DNA of 64,000 nt, taken from Pseudomonas fluorescens NCIMB 11764 (lineage in GTDB: Bacteria; Pseudomonadota; Gammaproteobacteria; Pseudomonadales; Pseudomonadaceae). The stretch lies in assembly GCF_000293885.2 (NCBI RefSeq), contig NZ_CP010945.1, positions 2,810,001 through 2,874,000 of the forward strand. Reading direction: 5' to 3'. A program made the position numbers and the translations under genes. The notes beneath the pieces are model-generated. The model was not told where the DNA came from. It worked only from the letters and a program-made list of their open reading frames with translations, and did no database searches. Shown here one piece after another: positions 45,522-54,763 of this stretch. Each line of letters begins with the position of its first letter. Within the stretch, counting starts at the first letter, position 1.

Positions 45522-46073
45522 ATGATCAACCTCCATCGCTTAATCACTAAACTGTTTCCCGACCGCCGTCCTCAACAAGAGAAGAAGCGTGAGCGCGAGT
45601 TCATCCAGGCGGCCAACTCCTTGAAGACCCTCAAGGTGACACCGGAGGGCGGGATGTCCATCGATCCCGAAGAACTCCGAGATCAGATAATCGCCTCACG
45701 TCAGCAGTTGAAGCATCTTGTCCACAAACCAGGAGCGCCTAGGAAACCTTTCGAGGCAGCGACAGGCCTCCTGCTGGAACAGGAAGCGAGTCCCTCCGTA
45801 GAGACGCCAGTGGGTGCCATGGACTGTATCGAGGTGGTGGCTTGGCGTCGGTTGCACAGTGGCGGTGCAGTGCGTTATCTGTGCCTCCAGTCTACGAGTA
45901 CGGGGCGATTCGCTGTCGCGACCGCAAGCCTGTTCTCGGACGGCACGCAAAGTATCCCAACTTGGATCGAAGCCAACACCGCCAAGCACGTCGCCAATGC
46001 CATACAGAACGATCATCTCCGCTGGTTGGCTACTGTGAGCGAGGCGATGGACGCTTGGGATGCACACCTTTGA
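45522..46073 (+). CDS. Hypothetical protein, island gene
   Basis: 183 residues. Not recognised. The first 60 residues are charged and helical (QQEKKREREFIQAAN). The rest looks like a small alpha/beta domain with tryptophans (VVAWRRLHSGGAVRYLCLQS, IPTWIEANTAKHVANAI). No signal peptide or membrane segment. It is convergent with the ATPase gene, 33 bp apart. Confidence 0.65.
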   Translation: MINLHRLITKLFPDRRPQQEKKREREFIQAANSLKTLKVTPEGGMSIDPEELRDQIIASRQQLKHLVHKPGAPRKPFEAATGLLLEQEASPSVETPVGAMDCIEVVAWRRLHSGGAVRYLCLQSTSTGRFAVATASLFSDGTQSIPTWIEANTAKHVANAIQNDHLRWLATVSEAMDAWDAHL

Positions 46074-46106
46074 TTGCCTTGAGGCGAGACTTACCGACGC
46101 TTGGGC

Positions 46107-47684
46107 CTACAACTGCCATGCCTCAATAGTGTTGAAAAGTCTTTCAATCTGAGTTGGCAAGTCGGTTTGTGGGTCATAGCTATGGTTGAAAGTGCTACCC
46201 CCGGCTACGAACTTGTCCGCGATTGTAACTTTTGAATAAGTAGTAATTTGCTTTAGTCTAGCGCCGAAAATCCGATAATGCTTGTCTCGAAAAGCTGCTG
46301 GCAAATAACTTTCAATCGTATAGCCATCAGTCACCCAGCAATATCCTGTCTTCGATTCATGTTCAGCAATGTCTGCCCAAACCTGATATTTCACGCAGTT
46401 TTGGTTAATGCATTCATCAGTGCCGTCAGCTGCGCGCTGAAAGTCTAGATCTCGATCCATAACTACTATGGAGTTCCTGTTTATACTGAATATGTCAATT
46501 AATCCTGGCGTAGCATTTGATGTGAAATGGCCGAGCATAGAGCCGCCGTAAAAAACGAAGGAGAAATCAAGATTCTCCATGGGCATGGATTTACCATGCG
46601 TCGAGCACCAGAGCGAAAGCCAGTGCAAAATGTAGATTCGATCAGACGCCCCTTCGACCCATATCACTCCGTTGGCTTGAAAAACATCGCTTGGTTTTAT
46701 GCCGAGCCCTGACAGAGCCCTTGCAGGTGATGTTAATTCTGATAATGCGTAACCATTTACTTCAAATAGCTTTGTGTCTGGTACAGACCAGCTTGATATG
46801 TCTAGAAGCACAGAAGAGTGCGTAGAGATGAAAAGCTGAAGGTTCTTGCGGGTGACGATTTCAGAAACTCTAGCCATCATGAGTCTCTGAAGCGTTGGAT
46901 GCAGGTGGACTTCAGGCTCCTCGATGACACATATCTGGTCATCCTTAACAGAGTTCAGCCATCCTATTAGTCCAGCAAACGCCCGCCATCCAGACGGCAG
47001 CATCTTTATTGGGATATGGTTGTACTGACCTAAATCATCGTTGAGGTAGACACCTAACGTATTCTTATCAAGAAAGCTAATTGGGTTGGCATGCTTGTAG
47101 GCGTCATCTGCATTTGGAGGCCTTTTATAGTCTACTTGGTCGGGCTGCAATGGGTGCGGCGCGAGTCCCACTAGATGCTTGCCATCATTATTGAGCGCGT
47201 TGATGACTTTGTTAATACAAACTCCGCGCTCGTCGTGTGATGAGCGAAAACTAATTATTGCTTCTAGTTTATCTAAAACCTTTAAAAGTTCTTTGGGAGA
47301 TTTCGACGATTTACTGTAAATGCTTCCCTTGAATAAGTGTCTGTCTTCTCGTGTGGTAACGGCTATGTATGTGCCAAATTCATCAATATCTAGCTTGTTG
47401 AATACTGAAGCTACCCAAGCTCCATTGTCAAAGTAGATGATGGAAGCCGCCACGGTAGTGGATCGCATGTTTTCACGAGCAATCGTTTTTATAATCTCAA
47501 CATCCTTGAGTGCGCGCACCATATCTAGCACAGTTGACTTACCGCCGCCGTTGGGGCCGACGAAAATATTAACCTTTGAAGCTTTGACTTGAGGAACATC
47601 ACGCGGTTTAAGGGAGTTGGTCTGCATGATGTTATTGAGGCAGAGTGTTCGAAGCCCCAACAGACCAAAACTTTTAATATGCAA
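46107..47684 (-). CDS. OLD-type AAA ATPase with TOPRIM-like domain
   Basis: 525 residues. Walker A GPNGGGKST (residues 43-51), Walker B ICVIEEPEVHLHP with the following ISTHSS H-loop, then a C-terminal TOPRIM-like part with the acidic WVEGASDR and VVMDRDLD. This is the layout of overcoming-lysogenization-defect (OLD) nucleases. No helicase gene is beside it, so it would be a class 1, solitary type, which can act in phage defence. The DNA is clearly richer in AT than its neighbours, pointing to separate acquisition. Transcribed alone. Confidence 0.85.
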   Translation of the reverse strand: MHIKSFGLLGLRTLCLNNIMQTNSLKPRDVPQVKASKVNIFVGPNGGGKSTVLDMVRALKDVEIIKTIARENMRSTTVAASIIYFDNGAWVASVFNKLDIDEFGTYIAVTTREDRHLFKGSIYSKSSKSPKELLKVLDKLEAIISFRSSHDERGVCINKVINALNNDGKHLVGLAPHPLQPDQVDYKRPPNADDAYKHANPISFLDKNTLGVYLNDDLGQYNHIPIKMLPSGWRAFAGLIGWLNSVKDDQICVIEEPEVHLHPTLQRLMMARVSEIVTRKNLQLFISTHSSVLLDISSWSVPDTKLFEVNGYALSELTSPARALSGLGIKPSDVFQANGVIWVEGASDRIYILHWLSLWCSTHGKSMPMENLDFSFVFYGGSMLGHFTSNATPGLIDIFSINRNSIVVMDRDLDFQRAADGTDECINQNCVKYQVWADIAEHESKTGYCWVTDGYTIESYLPAAFRDKHYRIFGARLKQITTYSKVTIADKFVAGGSTFNHSYDPQTDLPTQIERLFNTIEAWQL

Positions 47685-47899
47685 GACTGTATTCCTTTAC
47701 TGATTGATTTTGATAGGCGCACTCATTAGGCATCTTCTGAAAATGAGCTCCCGAGCGGTGCAGGCGTCACGCTCGTATTGTACCTAGAGAGACGGAAGGA
47801 GAGGTGCTTGCAGGAGTTGTAGTCGCCGGCACCGGCAGCTTTCACACTGGTGGGCTATCCGCGATATACAGGAAGAAACAGTACGGGCTGTGGTGAGGT

Positions 47900-48106
47900 T
47901 TACTGAAACCAAGGCCCCCAGGTCGGCGGGTTCTCAACGATGTCGATTGAGGTGCTGAGCTCGTCCTGAATGTGTTCAAAAACTCTGTCGAGACTTGGAT
48001 GAGCTTTCGACTCTCGCAGGGCAGTCACTACTTCCAGTAGCTCCCGGCCTTGGGCTACATGCATTTGGATATCGCAATACACGGTGTCATCGCTGTCTCG
48101 TTCCAC
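47900..48106 (-). CDS. Small hypothetical protein
   Basis: 68 residues, GTG start at 48106 with GGAG about 8 nt before it. Acidic, mostly helical, ends TWGPWFQ. Not recognised. It lies 18 nt downstream of the next gene on the same strand and is probably cotranscribed. Confidence 0.55.
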   Translation of the reverse strand: MERDSDDTVYCDIQMHVAQGRELLEVVTALRESKAHPSLDRVFEHIQDELSTSIDIVENPPTWGPWFQ

Positions 48107-48124
48107 GTCTTTTCTCCGTCTGCA

Positions 48125-48532
48125 TCAATCCAGCTTGGGCTTACTTCTGGCAGCTCTGTGTGCCTCGAGGTGCTGCATCTCTGATTCCCAACAAGCCAGG
48201 AATTTACACCAGTCCGCAGCGTAAGGCCCATCTAACAATCTGGTCGACCCGATACTCGCCTGATTGAAGCGCTCCCTCCAGGGCTGGGGGATAGTCTGCT
48301 CCAAAATGATGTCGATTCCGGAGTGGTGATACTGCACGGTGACACAATCCCGAAGCTGGTTGAGCTCAAGTGCCTTGTCAGCATGAGGGGAGTATTTCCG
48401 TTCTTGAAGATCAAGGTTATCAAGGATAGATAAGGCATCGAACGCCTTCAAATCGCCTGGAGATATGTTCGCAAGCATCCACAAAGCCTTTCGTCTCTTG
48501 GCCTCCAGTTCGCGGAGTTCATCGTCGGGCAT
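48125..48532 (-). CDS. Hypothetical protein, island gene
   Basis: 135 residues from the ATG at 48532, chosen because AGAGG precedes it and because the upstream extension runs through a non-coding-looking GC-rich repeat. Helical, charged (ELRELEAKRRKALWMLANIS), with a tryptophan-rich end (WRERFNQ, WCKFLACWESEM). No known family. Forms a short operon with the 68-residue gene. Confidence 0.6.
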   Translation of the reverse strand: MPDDELRELEAKRRKALWMLANISPGDLKAFDALSILDNLDLQERKYSPHADKALELNQLRDCVTVQYHHSGIDIILEQTIPQPWRERFNQASIGSTRLLDGPYAADWCKFLACWESEMQHLEAHRAARSKPKLD

Positions 48533-48544
48533 TTGAGTTACCTC

Positions 48545-48700
48545 TTGTTGGCGTTGATGGCGTGCCGCCTGCGGCGTCAGGCTGCCGTGAATCGAGCCCC
48601 GCCAAGGCGTGTCTCGACCCTGCGGGCTCGCATCCCTCACGCCTGCGCGCTCCGCTTGCTTGGTGTCTGAGCCTCTGTGAAGCATAGATCGCAACGCATC
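48545..48700. repeat. GC-rich interspersed element, copy 1
   Basis: Non-coding-looking stretch with CCCTGCGGGCTCGCATCCCT and CGCGCTCCGCTTGC. The same pattern (GGGCTTCCATCC, then GGCGCTCCGCTTGC) recurs at 57580-57655. Such blocks appear repeatedly in Pseudomonas integrative elements as I recall; function unknown. Confidence 0.45.
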
Positions 48701-48804
48701 CTACCCTCATGATTCGGAGCTCGGCATCGCTATTCGCAGCGTTCTGTTATCGTTCTAAAAGTAATTTAGTCGCTCTTAGTCATCAGCCTTCTGGGGAGCC
48801 GGGA

Positions 48805-49320
48805 ATGGACACAACTCGACGTGTACCAGGCAGAGCCTACCAAAAGGTTCGCGATCCCGAGCGCCTACTCATTGAAGAACGCGCCGAAGCTCTATCCGCT
48901 GCCGGCTACCCGCTGCCAGCTGATGACCCGGCTATGTACGCTGAGCAAAGGCTGAAAGAGGCCAGAGCGGCAGCGCGTTCATCCCAGGTAGGTAGCGTTA
49001 GCGAAAACACTGCGGCTGAGCTCTCCGCAAGAGAGGTATCCCACGTACTTAGGGAGGTGATTTTGGGTCGAAGCGTCATGAGTAAGGTAGGTCATGAATC
49101 GTGGGACGAAATTTATGCCGGCCACTTCCAGATCAATGTAGATGGTTGGGAGATATCGATTTACAACGACTGCGATCAGCTCGACTACTGCGAAAAATGC
49201 ATCAGCCCGGATGGGCGACACTGGTCGTTTGACTCCGGAGATCGCTTTGGCACAGACCCCATTGCACTGCTATCTGTATGGGAGCATCAGATGCTTGAGA
49301 AACTGCTGAAGGCTCTCTAG
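48805..49320 (+). CDS. Hypothetical protein, DUF7693-like
   Basis: 171 residues from the ATG at 48805 (GGAGCCGGGA before it). The first 60 residues are charged and look unfolded. The C-terminal 95 residues (SHVLREVILGRSVMSKVGH, then FQINVDGWEISIYNDCDQLDYC and WSFDSGDRFGTDPIALLS) resemble a compact Pseudomonas domain that I recall as DUF7693. Function unknown. It appears in accessory DNA. Confidence 0.6.
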   Translation: MDTTRRVPGRAYQKVRDPERLLIEERAEALSAAGYPLPADDPAMYAEQRLKEARAAARSSQVGSVSENTAAELSAREVSHVLREVILGRSVMSKVGHESWDEIYAGHFQINVDGWEISIYNDCDQLDYCEKCISPDGRHWSFDSGDRFGTDPIALLSVWEHQMLEKLLKAL

Positions 49321-49395
49321 CGGTCGACTTTTAGTCGGCAACGACGACTGCCGCAGCCGCGCACCTTCTAACACCTACGTCAGCGTACATAGCCT

Positions 49396-50685
49396 CTAGT
49401 AATCATCCCAGTCGTCGTAATGCTCGTCGGACTCTGGCTGACCATCATCGCGCTGCAGGTCTTCAGTTATGAATTTGACACGACAAACCTTATGCCTTAC
49501 CAGCGTGTCAGGCACGTACTCAATCGCAGGCGTCTGCGATGAGGGGCTGCTAAGCAAATCATCTAGGTTCGTGAAAGCAGTTCTAGGCTCGAGTGAAGCC
49601 ACCACGGCATGATTAAAAAGGGTCAGGTTTGTACCTTTCCGCACTTGAGCTGATTCGAACAGCACTCCGTCGAGCGGCGGGTCGAATTGTGTAGCTAGGT
49701 ACTCCGCCATGACTTGTGTAGCTAGGTATTCGTGTTCCTGGTTCGGAAGCACCGGAACGGTAATTTTTGCGTGGAGTGTTTTCAAGAAGATGCGCCTACC
49801 CATTTGCTCTTCGTAGCTGGCTTCAAACGCACTCAACGGCCTCGCTTCGTAGGCTTCATCCAATGCGATGAAATCCAGGACGCGAACGGGTCTTGTGAGT
49901 TTGAATTCTCCGCTTACGACTCGTCCTCCTACTGGCGGGCGAAGCTCGGCAACACAGGTCTTTCGGTCAAAAGCGCCATAAAAAGCGGCCAGCCCTTTAG
50001 GGTTCATTCGGCCAGCACCTGCGGCCTCCTTGGGTGGAGGGCCGAGTTCTGCAGCAGGCTTGCTAATGATCGAGTCGTATTCTGAAGCGGAATCACAGCG
50101 CCTAGCACGAAAGATCTGATCGTCGACAAGCTCTCTGACAACGGACATCAAGCCATTAGGGCTTTTGAAGGATGAGAGCCCTCGAAACAGCCAGTCCAGA
50201 AAATCCTTGGCATGCTGACTAAAAAATCGATTTCCATGCTTCATTTCGTTCTGAAAATTCAGCCATCGAGCTTCTGCTTCCCTTGGTCGAATCACTCTCC
50301 ACTCATAGTTTTCATCATCGCTGTACCTCGCGTCACCTCCTTGCATGATGTCGTAATGGGAGCTTTCGTTGAGGTCGCAGAGAACACGCTCGGCAACCGG
50401 GTCGTCCTCATCCAAACCAAGCAATTCTGCGACATGGAAGATAAGGGGATCGCCAGTCTGCTCTGTTTCAGAGCGTTTTCCGTTGTCATCGTACTGATCG
50501 TATATCGCTCCAGGATGGCAATACTTCTGGAGGACATCGTCGACCATGCTGATCAGGTCTTCGAATGGGATACCCTTACGCCTTTTTAGGCAGAACGAGC
50601 ACTCCGCAGTCACGCCTGTTCGCCTGATCAACCTAATGAGATAGGCTTCGTTCAAGCATTGGTGGCAGATCAGGTCTTTGTCCAT
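49396..50685 (-). CDS. RES-domain protein with N-terminal zinc finger
   Basis: 429 residues. An N-terminal zinc-finger-like part (Cys7, Cys10, Cys29, Cys32) and a helical region (the HEPN/RES N-terminal type) precede a RES domain (about 190-370). The domain has an Arg in QIFRARRC, Glu in FDRKTCVAELRP and Ser in LFESAQVRKG. RES domains degrade NAD+ by phosphorolysis and are best known as toxins. The usual Xre-type antitoxin gene is absent here, so the extended N-terminus may itself sense or restrain. It stands alone between unknown genes. Confidence 0.78.
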   Translation of the reverse strand: MDKDLICHQCLNEAYLIRLIRRTGVTAECSFCLKRRKGIPFEDLISMVDDVLQKYCHPGAIYDQYDDNGKRSETEQTGDPLIFHVAELLGLDEDDPVAERVLCDLNESSHYDIMQGGDARYSDDENYEWRVIRPREAEARWLNFQNEMKHGNRFFSQHAKDFLDWLFRGLSSFKSPNGLMSVVRELVDDQIFRARRCDSASEYDSIISKPAAELGPPPKEAAGAGRMNPKGLAAFYGAFDRKTCVAELRPPVGGRVVSGEFKLTRPVRVLDFIALDEAYEARPLSAFEASYEEQMGRRIFLKTLHAKITVPVLPNQEHEYLATQVMAEYLATQFDPPLDGVLFESAQVRKGTNLTLFNHAVVASLEPRTAFTNLDDLLSSPSSQTPAIEYVPDTLVRHKVCRVKFITEDLQRDDGQPESDEHYDDWDDY

Positions 50686-50830
50686 GGGGCTGTGCCTAGC
50701 AAAGTTCAGATGGCGGTGATTCTAAGTCACCTTAGACGCTGAGCCCGATGGAAACTTGCTGCGTCTTAGTCTTCCGTCTTCAGGGCGCGTCCTGGCAATC
50801 AGATAACGCAACTGCACAGAGACATGTCAC

Positions 50831-51307
50831 ATGAAGCAACCGCTCCTCGATTTCGATCTCAAACGCGTTTCTCGCCAGCACTACATAACTGGCAAGGCCG
50901 CAATCAATTTCCCTCACCCAGGGTGTATCACCGGTGGGTGGCACTTCCTGTCGTACTTTGACCGAGAGGCAGGGGTCGCCAAAGTATCGCTTGCAGGGAT
51001 TCACTACCCAGATACCGACGCCTTTTTTGGTGACACGGGCATCACTGATGTTACCGAGCAGTTGAGGAAGCGCGGCTGGCCCGTAGAGGATAAAAGGCTC
51101 TTTATGGCTGATCACTATAGAGCCGCAACTGACATGATCGTTAAATGGGCGTTGAGCGATTCAACACATTGCAATGTAGAAGTCGCGGAATGGTTTCCTT
51201 CCCCTGAGGCAAGGAATCGGTTGCTTAAGGTGCTTGATCTTGGCAAGCCCCAGCTTTCTGAACTGCACAGGCTGCAAAAAGTGGACGCTTGGCTAAGCTC
51301 GCAATAG
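50831..51307 (+). CDS. Hypothetical protein, island gene
   Basis: 158 residues; not recognised. Contains a beta-rich first half (HYITGKAAINFPHPGCITGGWHFLSYF) and a helical end. The segment PHPGCITGGWHFLSY with HYPDTDAFFGD looks conserved-like and could be a ligand site. No membrane segment. It shares its strand with the SH3-domain gene 48 nt downstream. Confidence 0.55.
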   Translation: MKQPLLDFDLKRVSRQHYITGKAAINFPHPGCITGGWHFLSYFDREAGVAKVSLAGIHYPDTDAFFGDTGITDVTEQLRKRGWPVEDKRLFMADHYRAATDMIVKWALSDSTHCNVEVAEWFPSPEARNRLLKVLDLGKPQLSELHRLQKVDAWLSSQ

Positions 51308-51355
51308 GTGATGACGTCCGGGTGGTCAGGAAGACAGCCGTGTAATACATGCTGA

Positions 51356-51904
51356 ATGAGAGCAATGGATATGCGCAAGAAGTCCCCGTCATGGTTTGTC
51401 CCGCTCCTGATTCTTTTTGCCGTCCTGTGGGCAATGGGGAAGAAAGACACGCCTCCAGCCCCGGTACAGCCACACGCTCTTAGCTCGCCGAATACGCAAG
51501 CGTCGATTTCCCCGGCCTCACCGCCAACCCCGGCTCCTGCTTCCGCAACTGAGCACTTTGTGAGTGCTGATAATCTCAATGTCAGGGATCAACCAGGTGG
51601 AAAGGTCATCTCCAAACTGAGGCGCGGGGAAAAGGTTCAGGTCTTCGAGACGAGGAATGAATGGGCGCGTATCAGCATTGATGGTCAATCTTCGAAATGG
51701 CTTTCGTCCAAGAGTCTATGCAGTGGGCCTGGCTGCTACGTTGTTCCGAAGCCCAGACCGTCGGCCCAGCTTCCACTACCCGCTCGCCAACAGACTCCAG
51801 CTTACGGTTCCTCGTGCCCCTGTTCCTCTGGAAACGTGTGTATAGGGCCTAGGGGTGGTCGATACTGCATTACCTCTGGCGGTAACAAACGGTACGGCGT
51901 TTGA
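51356..51904 (+). CDS. Membrane-anchored SH3b-domain protein
   Basis: 182 residues; the real start may be 51365 or 51371. One N-terminal membrane anchor (WFVPLLILFAVLWAMG) is followed by a Pro/Ala/Ser-rich linker (about 30-62) and a bacterial SH3b domain (about 64-120, with NLNVRDQPGGKVISKL). The cysteine-rich tail (SSCPCSSGNVCIGPRGGRYC) often ends such proteins. SH3b domains bind peptidoglycan or peptides at the envelope. A link to the Gabija-like pair 180 bp downstream is possible but unproven. Confidence 0.72.
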   Translation: MRAMDMRKKSPSWFVPLLILFAVLWAMGKKDTPPAPVQPHALSSPNTQASISPASPPTPAPASATEHFVSADNLNVRDQPGGKVISKLRRGEKVQVFETRNEWARISIDGQSSKWLSSKSLCSGPGCYVVPKPRPSAQLPLPARQQTPAYGSSCPCSSGNVCIGPRGGRYCITSGGNKRYGV

Positions 51905-52087
51905 GCGATTATCTGATGGCGTCTTGCGGGGGATTACACTCTCGTAGGCGCTTTAGCCGGTAAACGAGCCGATCTCTTGACGAGGTTTCGTTGCAGATGG
52001 ATATGTATTGGCTATGAATCCGTAACCACCTGACTCAACAACCATGTGGTTCAACTTCATTTTTGATTTTCCAGCTCAGGGCTAAAC

Positions 52088-53650
52088 ATGCACACCATAC
52101 GGAAAGTGGTAATTCAGAATTTCAAAAAATTCAAAACGCTCACGCTCGATTTTGAGTCTGGGAAGAATGTGCTGATTGGCAACAATGAGGCAGGAAAAAG
52201 CAGCATTTTGCTCGCGCTAGACCTCGCGCTCGGCGGGAGTCGCAACCGCATTGAAGCTCTGGGTGCAGAAACACTGCTCAACAAGGATTCGGTGAACACC
52301 TTCCTCGCAGGGGAGAAGACCCTAGAAAAACTACCTGAGCTGATAGTCGACGTTTTCCTAGAGGAAGGTGACGACGAAGGCCTGTATGGAACCAACAACT
52401 CCCACCAGCGCCAGACTGACGGCGTGCGCATGATCCTTGCGGTGATGGCCGAGTATGGCGAAGCGGTGCAAGCCATCTTGGCTGATGATCAACCGAACTT
52501 CCCGTTCGAATATTACGCGGTGCGGTTTGAAACGTTCGCCTGCAGGCCTTATGCAGCTTTCAACCGACCCATCAAACACATGATGCTAGACGGTTCACGT
52601 ATTGATGGCGACCACGCATCTCGTGAATACACCCGAGCTGTGTACGCTTTCAACGCCCCCGTTGAAGACCGCTATAAGCTTGAAAACCTGTATCGCCAAG
52701 GCAAGCAGGCTTTTACAGGACAACATCTCGCAGCCCTCAACGCTGACCTACCCGCGTATCAGTTTGACGTACGGAGTAGCGTCCGGTCGAACCTGGAAAC
52801 TGACCTAATCATCACGGAAGACAATATTCCGCTTGAGAACCACGGCAAAGGAAGGCAGTGCTTCATCAAGACTGAATTTGCGCTGAGCAAGCACAAGCAA
52901 GGCGGCTTGGATGTAATGCTCTTGGAGGAGCCTGAGAACCACCTCAGCCATTCCTCCATGAAAGCACTTGTCGCCAAGCTAGCGGAGAACGAGAGCACCC
53001 AGCTTTTCATTGCAACCCACAGCAGCCATATCTGCTCAAGGCTTGATCTTCGGCATGCCCTTTTGATCGGCCCGAATGCAGCTGCTGGCTCACTTAAAGC
53101 CCTATCACCTGACACCGCAGAATTCTTCATGAAGGCCCCGGATAACAACGTCCTGGAGTTCGCGCTCTCGAAGAAGGTGATATTGGTTGAAGGTGATGCT
53201 GAATTCATCCTGGTGGAAGAGTTCTATAAGCAATGTACAAATGGGCGCCTACCGCATGTCGATGACGTCCACATAATCTCTATTGGGGGCACCAGCTTCA
53301 AAAGGTACATGGAACTCGCTAACCTGCTCGGAATTCGAGTCGCAGCCATACGAGACAATGACAAGGATTATCAGAAAAACTGCGTAGAAAACTACGTCGA
53401 CTTCGCTTCGGATAATGCCAAAGTCTTTGCCGACAAAGACAATGCCCGTTCAACCTTCGAAATAGGGTTGCACAACGACAACGAGGAAACCTGCAAGACC
53501 GTCTTCGGCCCAGGACGAAAAACCCTCTCCCCCTTGGAATACATGCTGGCAAACAAGGCAGAAGCCGCGTTTGAGCTGCTCAAGGGAAAGCCAGGCGAGC
53601 TCACCGTTCCTGCCTACATCGCGGAGGCAATCCAATGGATAAACGAGTGA
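52088..53650 (+). CDS. OLD-family ATPase-TOPRIM nuclease, GajA-like
   Basis: 520 residues. Walker A GNNEAGKSS (31-39), an ATPase domain interrupted by a long middle region, Walker B VMLLEEPENHLSH with IATHSSH, and a TOPRIM domain with Glu368 (ILVEGDAEF) and Asp423/Asp425 (RDNDKD). It is paired with a UvrD-type helicase gene that overlaps by 16 bp, which is the class 2 OLD / Gabija arrangement. GajA-type proteins nick phage DNA when nucleotide pools fall. Gabija proper has a larger GajB, so this is a variant or relative. Confidence 0.82.
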   Translation: MHTIRKVVIQNFKKFKTLTLDFESGKNVLIGNNEAGKSSILLALDLALGGSRNRIEALGAETLLNKDSVNTFLAGEKTLEKLPELIVDVFLEEGDDEGLYGTNNSHQRQTDGVRMILAVMAEYGEAVQAILADDQPNFPFEYYAVRFETFACRPYAAFNRPIKHMMLDGSRIDGDHASREYTRAVYAFNAPVEDRYKLENLYRQGKQAFTGQHLAALNADLPAYQFDVRSSVRSNLETDLIITEDNIPLENHGKGRQCFIKTEFALSKHKQGGLDVMLLEEPENHLSHSSMKALVAKLAENESTQLFIATHSSHICSRLDLRHALLIGPNAAAGSLKALSPDTAEFFMKAPDNNVLEFALSKKVILVEGDAEFILVEEFYKQCTNGRLPHVDDVHIISIGGTSFKRYMELANLLGIRVAAIRDNDKDYQKNCVENYVDFASDNAKVFADKDNARSTFEIGLHNDNEETCKTVFGPGRKTLSPLEYMLANKAEAAFELLKGKPGELTVPAYIAEAIQWINE

Positions 53651-54669
53651 TGTTCGCTGTGGCAGGTTCAGGGAAGACCACCTTGCTAGTGAAGCGTCTG
53701 AGCCTAGAAAAGCGCGCACTGATAATCACCTACACGGAGAACAACTATCGCCATTTGCGCGATAGCATCATCAAACGGTTTGGCCATGTGCCGAAAAACA
53801 TCAACCTGCTGAGTTATTTCACGTTCCTTTATAGCTTCTGCTATCGCCCTCTGCTGCAAGTGCATATGCAGACGCGGGGAATCAGCTTTCGAGCTCCGCA
53901 CGCCCGTACGCTAAAGCTCAAACGGGACAATATGGCGTATTACGCTACTACAAGCGGCAGCGTTTACCACAATCGCCTCGCAAAGCTCCTAGAGACCGTT
54001 AATGCAATTCCTGACGTGATGGCGCGAATGGAGCGCTTTTACGATGAGTTTTATGTCGACGAAGTTCAAGACCTAGCAGGTCATGATTTCAACCTGCTAA
54101 TGGCATTAGCGAAAGCCAAGGTTGAAATGCTATTTGTAGGTGACTTCTATCAGCATACGTTCGACACCAGTCGTGATGGAAACGTGAACAGCTCGCTACA
54201 CGCTGACATTGGGAAATACGAAAAGCTTTTTCAAAAGGCGGGTGTGACTGTCGACAAGGAGACACTGAGTCGAAGCTGGAGGTGTGGCGTCACCGTATGT
54301 GATTTCATACGTGCACATCTGCAGATTGATATGCAGTCACAGCACACGTATGAAACCGAAATCATTCCTCTGGCCAATCAAGTCGATGCTAACGCCGTGC
54401 ACGCCGATGGCAACGTGGTGAAGCTGTTCTACCAGGAACATTATAAATACGGGTGTCTGTCTAACAACTGGGGTGCCAGTAAAGGTCTGGATCACTACAA
54501 CGATGTATGCGTTGTGCTGGGTACTACTCACTGGAAGGTCTACGAAAAATCCTCGCTTGCCGATCTCCCTCCACAGACAAAAAACAAACTCTATGTTGCC
54601 TTCTCACGGACACGCGGGAGGTTGTATCTGGCGCCCGAAAAACTTTTCAAACGATTTAAAACAGATTAG
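53635..54669 (+). CDS. Minimal UvrD-type SF1 helicase, GajB-like
   Basis: 344 residues. Walker A AVAGSGKTT (8-16), Walker B VDEVQDL (near 141), motif III LFVGDFYQH, motif IV-like RSWRCG, motif V GASKGLDHYNDV and motif VI VAFSRTRGRLY. All core motifs are present, but the length allows little or no 1B/2B accessory domains; GajB as I recall it is about 490 residues. It starts inside the OLD gene (alternative start at 53650 with TGATG coupling), so the two are translated together. Confidence 0.8.
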   Translation: MDKRVMFAVAGSGKTTLLVKRLSLEKRALIITYTENNYRHLRDSIIKRFGHVPKNINLLSYFTFLYSFCYRPLLQVHMQTRGISFRAPHARTLKLKRDNMAYYATTSGSVYHNRLAKLLETVNAIPDVMARMERFYDEFYVDEVQDLAGHDFNLLMALAKAKVEMLFVGDFYQHTFDTSRDGNVNSSLHADIGKYEKLFQKAGVTVDKETLSRSWRCGVTVCDFIRAHLQIDMQSQHTYETEIIPLANQVDANAVHADGNVVKLFYQEHYKYGCLSNNWGASKGLDHYNDVCVVLGTTHWKVYEKSSLADLPPQTKNKLYVAFSRTRGRLYLAPEKLFKRFKTD

Positions 54670-54763
54670 GTCGGAGCCATAGGCGGTGATCTCTGGCCTA
54701 AGATCTTGCCCGGCAAGCATGATCAGCATGAAGGGTAACTGCCTGGCATCACACCTAGCGTGA

